The translations under genes were made by a program, and so were the position numbers. 64,000 bases of DNA from Distichodus sexfasciatus (Eukaryota; Chordata; Actinopteri; Characiformes; Distichodontidae), in assembly GCA_032718565.1 (NCBI GenBank), contig JAVGVS010000001.1, positions 4,610,196 through 4,674,195 of the forward strand. Direction: 5' to 3'. The notes under the pieces are model-generated. The model was not told the origin of the DNA. It saw only the letters and a program-made list of their open reading frames with translations, and searched no databases. Of the stretch, positions 34,901 to 49,424 are shown in pieces (the stretch's first letter is position 1; the number at the start of each line of letters is the position of its first letter).

Positions 34901-37900
34901 TATGAGTGTGTGAATCTTCCATCTGGTTACAAACCCAGTATATCCCTGCACCCACTGTTGCCAGTATGACTGAGTGTGTATGTATATGAGTGTGTATGGG
35001 TGTGTGTATTGATCTGAAGCTGCCCACATACTCCTGCTTCTTAGACAGTTTATGTTCAGAAGTGTCGGGGGCAGGAGTGTGTGTGTAGCCCCATGAGAGG
35101 ATGGTGAGTTATGTAGTCTATGTGTGTATCAGTGTGTGTGAATGAGTAAGTGTGTGTGTAGGTGAATTTGTTGGATAGGACCAGAGTTATAAATCTAGAG
35201 AGAGTGTATGACATTTCACATGTTGATCTGAGAAGGAGTGAAGTTGATGATGAGGGAGAATAAGTGAGGAGGGGATATTGATCCAGACTCAGTGTTTTAT
35301 AGCTTCTGTAGTACTTTATTAGACTGTTAAAAAGCGGTGGATTTTGTGGGAGTACACATAGGGTAGCTGGGGTGGGCATAAAATCCTGTCTTGTGGGAAA
35401 AAAACAAAAACATGTGACTCAGAAGGAAGACTCATAATACACTTTACATCCACATAATAATTTTGATAATTTATGAATTAGAATTTTGAATATAACAAAT
35501 ATAATAGTATAAATATATACAACCACAAATCAGAAAAAGTTGGGACGGTATGTTAAATTAAAATCAAACTGAAAACAGTACTTTGTTAAATTATCTTTGA
35601 CCTGTGTTACATTGAAAACAATATAACATTACATTATTTAATGTGCTCCTCATGAATTTTATTGTTTTTTCAAAACAAACACATATTCCAATTTTGGTTC
35701 TTGCAACACATTTCAAAAAAAGTTTACCACTTTGTAATGTTGCCATTCCTTTTCACAACACTTAAAAATTGTTTAGGGACTGAAGACACCAAGTGATGAA
35801 GTGTTTCAGGTGTAATTTTGTCCCATTCTTCCTGCAAACAAGTCTTAAGGTGGGCAACAGTACGGGGTCTTCGTTGTCGCATTTTGCGCGTCAAAATGCG
35901 CCACACATTCTCTATTGGAGACAGGTCGGGACTGCAGGCAGGCCAGTCAAGTACCCGTACCCTCTTCCTCCACAGTCAAGACTTTGTAATGTGTGCAGAA
36001 TGTGGTTTTGCATTGTCTTGTTGAAATATGCATGGGCATCCCTGAAAAAAAAAGATGTGTTCTTGAAGGCAGCATATTGTGCTCCAAAATCTCTATGTAC
36101 TTTTCAGCATTAATGGTGCCATCACAGAAGTGCAAGTTACCTTTGCCAAGGGCACTGACAGAACCCCATACCATGACAGACCCTGGCTTTTATACTTGTT
36201 GCTGGTAACAGTCTGGATGATCCTTTTCTTCTTTGGTCCGGAGCACACGGCGTCCATTTCTCCCCAAAAATACCTGAAATCCTGATTCATCTCACCACAG
36301 TACACGTTTCCACTGTGTGATGGTCCATCCCAGATGCCTCCGAGCCCAGAGAAGTCGACGGCGCTTCTGGACACTGTTAACATAGGGCTTCCTTTTGGCA
36401 CAGTACAGTTTTAACTTGCATTTGTGGATGTAACTACGTATTGTGGTACTTCACAAAGGTTTGCCAAAGTAGTCCTCAGCCCATGTGGTGATATCGCTTA
36501 TAGATGAATGACGATTCTTGATGCAGTGCCGCCTGAGGGATCGGAGATCACGGTTGTTCAGCTTAGGCTTGCGCCCTTGTCCTTTACGCACTGACATTCC
36601 TCCAGATTCCTTGAATCTTTTAATTATGTTATGCATTGTTGAAGATGAAATATCCAAATCTCTTCCTATCTTACTTTGAGGAACATTGTTTTTAAACATT
36701 TCAATAATTTTCTCACGTATTTGTTGTCAAACTGGCGATCCTCGGCCCATCTTTGCTCCTAAAGGACTAGACCTTTCTTGGATGCTGCTTTTGTACCAAA
36801 TCATAATTACAATCACCTGTTGACATCACCTGTTTCAAATCACATCATTATTTAACCAATTTACCTCATTACTAGCCATAAATTGCTCCCGTCCCAACCT
36901 TTTTTGGAACGTGTTGCAGGTCTGAATGACAGGAAAGGATGTATATTTACAAATGAAATGAAGTTGACCAGACAAAACATGAAATATTTTGTGTTCATAT
37001 TGTCTGCAGTGAAATACAAGTCAAAGTAAATTTAGAAATCACTACTTTCTTTTTTTATTTACGTTTTCCATACTGTTCCAACTTTTTCTGATTTGGGTTT
37101 GTATTATACATATAAAGAAGTGAATGAATGAAGTATGTATGTTTTTATGATCATATTATGTTTTCCTTTTTGAAATTCACATGAGTAAATTGTGGCTCTG
37201 GGGTAGCTGGACTACATTAAAGCTGAAATATTTTTAAAACATAACAATAAAATGTGTGTGTGCAGGCTCTTTTGGAGGTGGTAAATGATCTGTTTGAGGA
37301 ACAGACCGATCTGGAGAAGATTGTAAGGAAGATCATGCACCGCGCTCAAACACTGCTTAAATGTGAACGCTGCTCTGTACAGCTCCTGGAGGACATAGAG
37401 TCTCCGGTGATCCTCCCCCTTTCTCCCCTACTTTCCATTCCTCATTTTCCTATGATCCCAAAGATTCCAAAATATCCTATAGATCTCTTTCCCACGCCTA
37501 ACTGGAATGTGGCTTGACCATGCTACATTGTTTGTGGCTACTTTACGCACCTCTTTAACATTACTTTTGGTAATATCTGACTGCTTCCTTCTTAAATCTG
37601 TCCATCATATGCAACTAATATATGTCCATCAGTTTTAAATTGGTTCTGACATTAGGTGTCTTACTGGATGAGCTTGGGGCTCTCTGTATGCACTTCACTA
37701 ACTGCAGAGATTTTTTTTCAATGAGAACTGCGTACAGCTTGCATTCATAGTCAAGGCTGTCACAGATATAGATAGCTATAAATAAAGGTTTTTACTTCAT
37801 ACGAAGTAAGACCATGGTTAACTTTTTTAAATGCTATTCTTTATGCTTTTGGTGCTGCTTTGCTGGAATGGTGCAGTTGGCATTATTTAATCTAAAGCAT

Positions 37901-40900
37901 TTAGGTTCCCAGGCTCAGTAAAGTCTTTAAAATCCAGAAAAGTATATTGAGGGTCAGACCTTTTAATCAGAAGGACTGAGAAACTTCCATGCATCTAAAC
38001 TCCTTTCCTTTTGTTAACACCTACTCTCCTATAGGTAGTGAAGTTCACAAAGTCATTTGAACTGCTGTCACCAAAGTGCAGTGCAGACACAGAGAACAGG
38101 TAAGATCTCCAAATACTTTTTCTTGTCTCCTTGCCCACTCATTCCTTTATCAACCCCGCAAAGTCTCTTATACGATGGTCATTTGCTTTGAACCTGCAAC
38201 ACCAGTGTCCAGAATCGCATGAACACCTTTTCTGTGTTGATCCATCATGTGTGCAGACTAACAAGAGAACAGGATAAATGTAGAAGAAATACAGGATAAT
38301 CAACTTACATGCCTTTTCATCTTTCATCATTTTAACATGGGCAGTGTTGACAATAACATGTTTAGAGTTGTGTGCGTTGGTTTCAGGCCTCTTAATGTTT
38401 AAGTGCAGATAAATCCAGGGCTGAGTGTTCTAATCTTCCCATCTACTGATGAATTTTTAAAACTGGACATTACAAGGCTGTTAAATATTTCTTAAGAGAT
38501 TCATTAACACTCCTCAGTGACTTCTGCAGAATCATCTTCCCTTTTGATGCCACCCAAATGTGGCTGCATATCAGCACTCCTCTCTCTATTTCTCTCTTAG
38601 TGCAGGCCAGCCTTCCTTTGGACCACATTATGCTCTGTCTAAGATTTCCATGTGGTGTTGAGAACCTTGCGTATTAGTGTATTGTGTTTCATGTTCCTTC
38701 CTGCGTGTGTGTGTTGGCTGTGTTGTGTTACAATACTTTTCAGGGTGTAGTGTTGCGCTGAGTCGTGTCGATGGGGACCGTGCCGTGTGTGTTTGATTGA
38801 TGAGCCTACCAGTGTTTCTGCACCAGAAGCGTAGGGTTTCTCCCGATGTCAGCTACGGCTCACGCCCGCAATTCTGCACTGCGCAGGAACTTCGGACTCT
38901 CTCTGTTCAGCACTTACCAGGCCCTCAAAACCCTTAGCTCAGCTCCCCAACCAGCCTCCAGTGTCTTCCTGCAGACACACCACCCGTCAGCCCACCTGCA
39001 GCCACTTGCAGCCATTAGCCACTAACAGAGTGAAAAGGGTGGTGTTGAGGAGTGTTAATATCTCCTTGTTAGTGAATGGTGCTGATTACTCTGTTGTAAT
39101 TGTGGAGGAGCAGAAAAAAGTCGAAGCTTTAAGCTATTTCTGAACGAGAAATGCCACCTTAGCCGAAAGAGTCGTCTGACGTGATTGCGTCATGTGCTGC
39201 GGATCATTTCGGGGCGCGATGGCGCTAACTGCAGGTGGAATAATTACAGGAACGGTGAGGACACTCGCAGCAGGCCGTGTGCTGTCAGGGGACCATGCGC
39301 CACTCATAACTCCTTCTCTTCTCAGTGCAAACACCTGGCTAATGCTCCAGTGCCAGGCTGTGAAATCACACAGACTGCTGGTTATGTCTATTACAGTCAA
39401 CAGATTTTCAGCTCAGTGGCACTATTAAAGAAACAAAGCAATATGGAGAATTATGTTCATTACCAGCTTGTGGAATTTAAAGATCCATGCTGCAGTTGAT
39501 AGACCTGTGGTTGGTCTAATCATGATGTTTGGTCTAAAGCTGTAGGGGTTTGCTTGGTTTTGGGGAAAATAATTTATTTTAATTGTAAATGTTTTATTTA
39601 ATATCCACTGTGGCAAGGGTTGTTCTTTGCTCCTTTTTTCACGTTCTTATATGAATCTTTAAAGCATTAAAATGAGAATATATGTGAGACTTGTTTCATC
39701 AAGGAGACATCAGAAAGTTTACGACCGGTCTGGAACTTATGTGTTTAATTTAGTGAATACTTCAGAGGGTAACAGCATGAAGGACTGGAGCTTCTAAAGT
39801 TACTGCAGGAGCCATTACACGGCCATTGTGTGTGTATGTGTGTGCCTGAGACAGACATTTGTCCTAGACTGCTTCCATAGGCTCAAGCTGCGGAGAAGAA
39901 CATATGGCCCCAGAGAGATGGGGCCTGCTGCACATCTCAGGCTCACTGTGCAAATCTCCAGCTCTTTTATTGAGCGAGCCCAGCGGTTAGCCTGCAGCTC
40001 AAATGGAAAAACGCTGTTAATTGTGTTACAGTCATGGGGGTGTGATGTGAAAGCGTGATAGAGTCCTCTCCATCCATCTCTCTGTAGAGCAGGGAGACGG
40101 AGCAAAAAGAGGGAGAGCGAGGGGGAAAAGAAGCAGGGTTGTTCCATGCCTCTCTACAATATGTGGGCGGATGTAGCAATCAGAGCGTTATCTTTTCATT
40201 ACTCTAGCAGACTGGGGAGAGCCTTATTAAAATGCATGAAAGGTTCATTAGATCTGAATCGTCATTGAGGGAGGGGCACATTAAACAACAACAGTTCTAC
40301 AGCTGTGTGCACACACCATTGACCAGCATTCCCACTTCCAAGAATATGTGACACACACTTCACTGATTGCATAAGATACATAGCCAAAAGCTTCCTTTAT
40401 CCATCCTTAATTTCCCTGATGTGGTTTTTTCTTTTGGTTCTGTCTTAGATCTGTCCTGATAAATGAGTCAATTCTAACTCACTGTAATTCTAATCGAACC
40501 TCATTGTTCAATAGAACGATTGAGTTCTCACTAAAACAACACATTGGCTAAAAATTCTGGTTTAGCTGGTCAGCATCTTAAATTGTTCCATGAATGCTGT
40601 TACCAGGTTTCATGGAACAATTTGTGACCAGGGTGTGCTGTGATTTTGGGGGCAAACCTGCTTTTTTCAACCCTTGTACCAACATCAAACCAACAATTGC
40701 ATCACAATCCAAGTTAAAATGGGGATGATGATGGCATACTGTTAAATACTCATCTGGGTTCAAGCCTGTGTTACCTCAAACAATCCCGCCACCACCCCGA
40801 CCAAAGGGTGACCAAAGACCCAAAACCCCAGGTAGCTGCAGTGGGACTTTTCTTATATTATTAAATGTAAATCCTATCGGCTAAATATTATAAATGTAAA

Positions 40901-43900
40901 CAAAAGGCTGTGGTGGTCTACGTTGTTGATTTCAGCCATTTCTTCACTTCCTCACTTTTTCTTCTACAGTTTTAAGGACAGCATGGAGAAATCCTCATAC
41001 TCTGATTGGCTGATTAACAACAGCATAGCTGAGCTGGTGGCCTCCACCGGCCTGCCCGTCAACATCAGTGACGCCTACCAGGATCCGCGCTTCGATGCAG
41101 AGGTAGACTCTTCCCTTCAGCTCTGTTGATGTCACGTTTGAGTAAGCACAGAATTAGGCCTCCTCTAATTATGAGATTCCAACTGGGAAATACCTGCACA
41201 TGTGTCATTTTGGGCCGCAATTACTGGGCTGGAACTCAGAAACGAAAACTGAGCCTGCTCTTTGCTGAATAATGCCTGGAGAAGATCTAGCAGAAGTCAT
41301 TTTTATAAACTTGAAATATAAGTGCCCTCTGCAAACCTAAGTCAAATATCTCTTCTTTGCTTCAGAATAAAATGATTTTAGTGTGGGTCTGTCTCAGTAC
41401 AATCTCAGACCATTTTGTAAGTCACTAGTATTGAAAATGTAAATCGGATGAGGATGCTACTCTTCATAAAATAAAGCAGAAATACTTGAGTCTTAAACAT
41501 CATTCCAAAAACATAGTTTGTTGCATAAATTGTAAGATATATTTTAAAAACTGCATGAACAATTGTGAAAGTATGGAAATGACCTAGTGTTTTCAATACC
41601 TAGTGCATCTTTCCAGGTGTTGATGAGTGTACAGTGTAAATGCAGAGCTACAGAAAAGTGTGATGTGCTGCCCTACACCAGCCCAGCTTTGATCTCTGTC
41701 TGCTGTCACACACTGATAAATTATATAACACTCCTTTGATGTGCCTTTGGCGAAGTTTCTTTTAGATTCTCTCCTATTTCCCTGTGAAGTATGGATAACC
41801 ACACTATTATATTGTCTTTTATGCAAAAATGTGTTACGCTGTTTACTTGAAGATACTTGAAAGCAAATGTATGAGTGAAATGCTTGTGTGTTGGCATTAG
41901 GCGGACCAGTTCACTGGGTTCCACATTCGCTCTGTCCTGTGTGTGCCTATTTGGAACAGCAACCATCAAATAATTGGTAAGTTCTAAAATCCACCTCCCT
42001 CCTGTATGTCTGAGTCCCGTCATTTCTGCTGCACTGAAGTGTGATTGTATTGTGTGATTCTGTGTAAGTGATATTGCTGTGAATGAATGTGATATCGAGT
42101 ATCTAGATAACAGGGTGTTAGAGCATATGAATTAGAGTCTGGCCCTGTTGATGTGTGTATAATGCAAGTAAATGTGTATGTGTGTATGTGTATGTGAGCA
42201 AACAGAGAATGATAGAGCATTAGAGAGAAAGTGTGCAGATCATGCAGCATGTGTGGGCACACGTGTGTGTGTGTGTGGGTGTACTCTATCAGGAAAATCA
42301 TTATAACCACACAACAGCAAGTAGAGGTTCAGTACAGGGTCAAGGATATCTTCATTCAAAGGGATGATCTTCCTCTGTCCTCTCTCACACTGCTCTCCCC
42401 CTCCCTCTCTCTCACACTCTTTCCAGATTTCTTCCTGTCTCTCTCTCTCTCTCTCTCTCTCTCCCTATCTCTCTCTTCACTGAAAGACTTGCTCCTTTAT
42501 TTAGTATTTGCGTAAACACAGAGAAATATGATTGTTGTTGAATACAAATATGCGAAGGTTTCAAAAGTAATGAATTTCAGCAGCGTATCTTGCACATGGT
42601 CCTGATGTACCAGATGGCGTTCCTGGCGTAACCGTCCCCTATTTATCTGGAATAGTGTCTTTTGGGTTGTAGCTGTAGAACTAAAGCAGTTTCTATCTAT
42701 AGTATAAACCTGTAGATAAAGTACATCTCAGGAGTTGTAGCTCTAGACATGATTCTCTAGGATTGAAACTGTTGAGCCGTAGGTTTATGTCCCTGTATGT
42801 TTGTATTTCTAAAGATTTTAGCTTTAGGACAGTATCTGTAGAGTTGTACCCGTAAGTCTGGATCTTTAAGAGCTGCCACTTACAATATGTATTTCAAGGT
42901 TGTATCTGCAGGTCTGTACCTATAAAGCTGTAACTTTAGGCATACACACCAATCAGCCATAACATTATGACATATATACATAATAACATTGATTATCTCA
43001 TTACAATGGCACGTGACACTGATTGGGATATATTAAGCGGCAAGCAAACATTTGTCCTTAAAGGTGATCTGTTAAAGCATGGAAAGTGTAAGTATTTGAG
43101 CAATATTGACAGGAGCCAAATTGTGATGGCTAGACTGGGCATTGTGAGTCAGACTGACTAGCAGCTATTATGGAATGTTCCAAAGGCGGTTCAAGAACTG
43201 GAGAACCGTGACGGGTTCTTGAACAGCCAAGGCTCATTGATACACATGGGTAGGGAAGGCTGGTTGCTGCGTGGTCTAAACCAATAGAGGAAGTAGTGTA
43301 CCTCAAATAGCCGAAAAGGTTAATGCTGGTTCCAATAGAAAGAACAGTGCATCACAGTTTGTTGTGTATGGGGTGCATAGCTGCAGACCTACTCAATATT
43401 AGGCATAATATAGGTGATTGGACGATTGGTGTATTTTTCTATAAGACTGGAGCTGAAACTGTAATTTTTTATAGAGCTGCAACTCTCAGAATGTATATGT
43501 AGAGCTGTGCTTATGGAGTGAGGTGTCTTTAGAGCAGTAGCCATTGGTAAATTTCTCTTTTAGACTGTATCTCAAGCCATCTGTAGCTATAGGCAATTTC
43601 CTGGGGGCTGCAGCTCCACGTTTCTCTCAGGTAGCGCCTGTAGGACTGTGTCTCCAGAGCAGCAGCAGCTCTAGGCTCAGCTTTATGAATGAGCATAATG
43701 AGGGGATGCGTGGGAGGAAGAGCACAGAGGGGTGGGGGAGTCTGTCGATAAACAGCACGAACCAGCTTTAATTGCCCACGAGCATTCACCAGTCAGCTGA
43801 AAGAGAGAGGAGCAAGAGAGAGAGAGAGAGAGGCTTGAGATTTGACTCCTTTATTGAAAGAGTTATAATGGTTTGCTTAGTTTAACTGAACACTCTGCCA

Positions 43901-43970
43901 TAATATTAACAATAAAACTCTAGTCTTGCATGAAAAATATGAAACAAGTGAGAGGGAATAAAACACCTTT

Positions 43971-44005
<35 letters not shown>

Positions 44006-47000
44006 GCAGGTGTGGCACAGGTCCTGAACAGGCTGGATGGGAAACCCTTTGATGATGCAGACCAAAGACTGTTTGAGGTATGTTACATGCAATTACTTGA
44101 GGCTCTGCCAAAACTGACACTATGATTTTTAGTTTTTTTAATTATTTGCACATTTTACAATTAAAATGACAAGAAGTTTGAAAGTGAATAGTTAAATATC
44201 TATGATATGAAATATTATATAACATTTAATATTATGATATGATAATGAATATTCAATATTCATTAGATACTATATAATATTTAAAAAATTACAATGTTAA
44301 GATCAATAAGGATAAAATTGGAAATGCATTGATTCATAGACTGTGTATTCTATAGAGCTAATGTTTCCTTGCTCTTTCTTTCCTGCTCTCTCTCTCTTGC
44401 TCTTTCTTAGGCATTTGTGATATTCTGTGGACTGGGAATCAATAATACCATAATGTACGATCAGGTGAAGAAATCTTGGGCCAAACAGTCTGTTGCACTG
44501 GACGTAAGTTTTTTTGATGCTCACATACACACACAGACAGATACACACTCACACAGTAAGTCGGAGATAATGCAGTGAGCGAGTGCCTGATTGGTGGGAT
44601 GTTGGCCTAGTTTTGGGGGGCAGGGGTAAGGAGGGGGCGGAGCATGGTGACGGTGTTGTGGCCGACGGCGGCTGTGACTCATACAGGCCACTGACACCCA
44701 GCCACAGCCCCCCCTCCCCCCACCGCTCCATTTCCATCCTCCGTCCTTCTTCCTCAGACTGAGCGTAGACACTCTCGCTTTCCTTCTCTGCACTTTTTCC
44801 CTCTCAGCATCCCCCATTTCTTCGATGCATTCTACAGCTTCTCACATCTCTCACATTCATGCTTCACTTGCTCATTCCTTGTCCTCAATTTCATCGTATT
44901 TTGTTCTCTGACGTTAGTAACCTCATGACCATGGCTGATCCCCACACAACCCTTTCTCTGAAATCTTCTTATTGCTTGGCACCTCTTTACCCTACTTAAT
45001 TTATTCCAGAAGTAACTGAACAGTACACTGGCATATTAAAGTTGAAATGAAACTCCAGACACCAATAGATAATCTAGAATTTTCTCTAGAGCTGTTGTTA
45101 ACTTGCAGCTGAATAAACTAATGATACAAGAGCCTAACCAATGAATGGCCGGATCTTGTGAAACCTTAATTCTTGCAGAACCAAGGCAACTGAGGCTGTA
45201 TTACTGTCCATGTCTTTCCGTCATGTCTGTTTCTGTTGCACTTTTCCCAACATTTCTTGGAACAACAGTCAAAATCAGGTGTTAGAGGAAGGAACTGTGA
45301 ATTTAATGCTGCTGCCAATGTAGAATAAGTAAATGCTTAAGTTCATGATACTGTATTTTAGTGAATTTAATTTAATTTAGGTGTGATTATTTGTCATTTT
45401 GAACACAGCACACACAGTGCACCACAATGAGATCCATGAATGAGCGGTGGACAGCCAACGTGGGCAGCATCCGGGGAGCAGTGCTCATTAACAGTACTTT
45501 GTTAATGAGTATCTCCGTGGTACCTTTACCAGTCCGCGACCTTCTGATCACGGGGCCAACTCATTAACCATTTCTCTACCAACTATTCTGACCAGCTACA
45601 TGATACCCCATTTGTCTGTGAAACTTTGAGCCCATTTAGAGAGCCTTGTGTTTCCCATGGTATGTTCTCATGCAAGAGAAATAAATATTTATACAGACCA
45701 CTGCCTGCTCTCATACATGTACCTGCAAGTGTTTTCTGCAGAAATTATTTAGTTTCAGGAGGTCACTTTCTCTCCCAGTATGCAGTGTTAATATGCTTTT
45801 CACTTCATAATCCAATATGTGGGGGGGGGTGTGTGTGCACCTAAGCATGTTCATACATTCGAGGACAGTGCTATAGATTATATTAGAAAGAAGATAACCC
45901 TTTGGCTATGCTGAATAAACATGAGCAAGCCTGATCAAATAAGGAAGTGAGAGAGCTAGAGAGTTTATTTCTCATCGGACACACACAGACAAACATGCAT
46001 GAGAGGGTTGGGAGCAAAATATGCAATGCTTCAGTGAGTTCAAAGAGAGATAGAAGCAGAATGGACCTCTTGATTATCTGGTCCTCCTCATAAATACTGG
46101 GACTTTGATGCTGCATGAATGTGTGTGTTGGTTATGGTCACTGGAATGTGTGGATTTTTAAAAGCACTGCATGAGTGTGTATGAGTTTGTTATTAAATCA
46201 AGTAGTGCAGTATGTGCCATTATGTGTTTTTAAGTGTGTTTAAAGTGCAGTAAGGTCATTATAAAATACTTATAGGAAGATCTGTTAATGGTTGTAGGAC
46301 TGTTATTGTACTGACCACTTCACATTTGCATTTATATCTTAATATATAGGAGCAGTTCATTTCCTGCCGTTCATTCTGCAGAACTCTATCTGTCCTTTTT
46401 GCAGCCACTCTCTTTTTCCCCAAGGTGAACTCTTAAGGGGGTCTGAGTCATGTTAAGAGTTCCTTAGAGGTGTTTGCAGGAAGAATGTGTGGAAAAAAAA
46501 CACTGCAGAAGCATTCTCTCATTTGTACTAGCCATCAAACACTTTTGCGCAGTGGTCAGCGCTGCCGCCTCACAGCGAATTTCCTGGGTTCGACCCCAGG
46601 TCAGCTGTGGGGCCTTTCTGTGTTAAGTTTGCATGCTCTCCCTGTGTTCGCGTGGGTTTCCTCTGGGTGCTCCGCTTTCCTCCCAATATAGGTTAATTCT
46701 GAAATTGGCCTCTGTAAGGTGTGAATGTGAGTGTGATGGTGTGAGTGTGTGTTGTGGATAGGCTCCGGTCCCCCTACGATACTAGTTGGGATTACTCACA
46801 CCCTAATTGTGATATTGCCTGCAGCCCGTACCATATGGCATTTACATATTTGGCATTTAGCAGCGCAACTTGTGACCTCTGGGTGGTGGTCTAGTGGTTA
46901 GGATACTCCCCTGTGAACCAAGAGGTTGTGGGTTTGAATCCACCCTTAACCCCAAGTTGCTCTCAGGGAGACCCTGTAATTTTCTCCAAGCTTGGCTGCT

Positions 47001-48480
47001 ACCACTCAATAGGGAAATGCAGAAATGTATGATGAAGAGGGAGTAACTCTCTGTTTCTTTCCCTAGGTCCTGTCATACCATGCCACCTGCTCCAAGACAG
47101 AAGTGGACAAGTTCAAGGTAAACCTTGAAGCTAATGTGAGGGTCATATGCATATTTCATGTAAATCCTGAATAACTGAGACAAAATATAACAGAGCACTT
47201 TGTATGTAAGAGCTCCAATAGATCATTAACATCTGTGGAAAGGTTAGAAACTGCTTGAAGCTAACATTTATTAACAATAAGTTGCTAAGGATTTATAGCA
47301 TTTTTCTCTATAAATGTGTTCATGAATTATAAAACCATTAGAAAAACATGCTGTAAAATGTACTGCCATCTTTCAACTGCATTACAGACTGACTTAATTT
47401 TACTCTGTTTATTAATGATGAAGCCAGTCAATACCTCATCAGTGTTCCTGCATTATTAATGTGGTCACTATAGTGGTTTCACTCATTTCCCTCATTAGTA
47501 ACAGCACATCCATCATATGAGTCTTATCCAGGGTGATTTTGTGAACGGAAAATGTGCTGCAAGCACTTTTTGATTCACATGCATCAGTGTACATGTTAGC
47601 ACAGGGCTAAAATTGTGCAGCTTGGAGCGCCACCTCTGTCCCTTTCACCATTCCTCCTTCCTGCAGCCTTTTACAGACACACACACACACACACACACAG
47701 AGTAATGTCCTGTTATCTTTGTGACTCCCTTTGTCTCTAGATCTACTAGATCTACATATAACCTTATCCATAACTATAACCTCAGCCTTAGCAAACAAAA
47801 GCAAATCTTTTGACTCCTTCTATAAACAGATTTTGACTTATGAAGGCAGGTTCTCACATAAAAACATGTCCTCACTAAGCCACAAATATCAGAAAAATAA
47901 CAGGTTTTCCTATCTTGTAGGGAACACACACAGTCATGTACTATCTTTGTGAGTCCCACCGACTGAAAATCACATAGTTTCATTGTTAGTTATTCAAATA
48001 AAATGTGGATTTTCTATAAATACATTTCTTTATGATTTGTCCTCACATACAACATTGTTCTCACAAAGCCACAAAAACCTTACTAATACCTAAAAACCTG
48101 CTCACACAAAATATCTGTATGTCTGTATAATGATCTATCTAGTGTCTCATACATTTACTGTTACTACATATTACCTGCAACTTAGTAATTCAGTATTCAA
48201 AAGCAAATATTTTCGCTCTGTTACTTTTTCAATAAAACCAGGAACTTTTCTATGCATGCATTTTTTCTTTGACAGCTGGTACTCGCGTACAAAATGTTCT
48301 TACAAGGCCACCCAAATCGGACATAAATCAGATTTTGCTAACGTTTTGGGGACAATCAGTACCTAAAAAGCTAAGTGCAGTAAGTGCAGTATTTACAGTA
48401 TATGCACTGACTGTCTTTGTTTTAAACACTGCCTCTCATACATGCACTGTATGTGCACCCCCCACCTGCGCTTTCTCTCT

Positions 48481-48517
<37 letters not shown>

Positions 48518-48522
48518 CCCAA

Positions 48523-48553
<31 letters not shown>

Positions 48554-49364
48554 AATACACAGTCTTCTAAATGTCAGTGACACACAAGCTCAGCATCCAT
48601 TCATAAATGCCATGCTGCAGCAGCACTAAAGCACTAAAGCACCCACTGACCTTACCGGCTTAAAGACGAACTCTGCTGCTTACGCACACTCCTCTGTTCT
48701 TAACTCTCACACACACCCGTACAGCACTCAGCGTTGTTTATGCACTGGAGATATAGAGCAGAAAGACAGAGAGAATGTCATAAAGTTTTTTTTCCGATCT
48801 CATTCTAGCCAGACTCCAGGGACTGTCCTCTGAGAGGCTGAAAAGCAGGTTTAAGGTTCAGAGCTGTGATACACAACACGACAACACACTGACACTAACT
48901 CCCAGCCCACAGCACATGTGAAAATAATGGGGATGTGCTATATACACTTTCAGAGCAGACACTAGTCGTTCTTTAGTACAACATTGTCTTTATGCTTTTT
49001 TTATACTTAAGACTTTTGTCTTATGCGAACACATTCTGCATAACACCTGCTGTTGCCTACGGCTTATTTGCTGTAAATACGGTTGCCATATACCTGGGAA
49101 TTTCCTCTCCGACTAAAAAATTATTAAAGATTTTATGTGGAGCTTAAGTGGTTGATTAATGTCAAATGATATATAATGCTAAATGATACTAACTGCCCTG
49201 TTCGCTCTACTTAGAATTAGCAGAGTAACGATCCCTGATGCATCTCCTTACTGTTTATTAGAATTAATTTAATTAACAGGATAATGGATGTCTAGAATTA
49301 GCTTTTGTCAGTGACGTCATGAAAGCACAACACCAAATTCCCCTGCCAATATTCTCTCATTAGC

Positions 49365-49424
<60 letters not shown>

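Larger units (their letters stand above)
44504..47066 (+). other. pde11a intron 9
   Basis: Begins with CA repeats, then a GC-rich patch (44.58-44.74 kb) of unknown role, followed by three SINE insertions described separately. Confidence 0.5.

Noticed and set aside
46894..46966. tRNA-Glu-like sequence
   Set aside because: A and B boxes are present but the sequence runs into retroposon body and does not appear to fold into a full cloverleaf; called a SINE.
48269..48580. 103-codon frame with 'SLSLSLSLS' run
   Set aside because: Translation of the CT and CA microsatellites.
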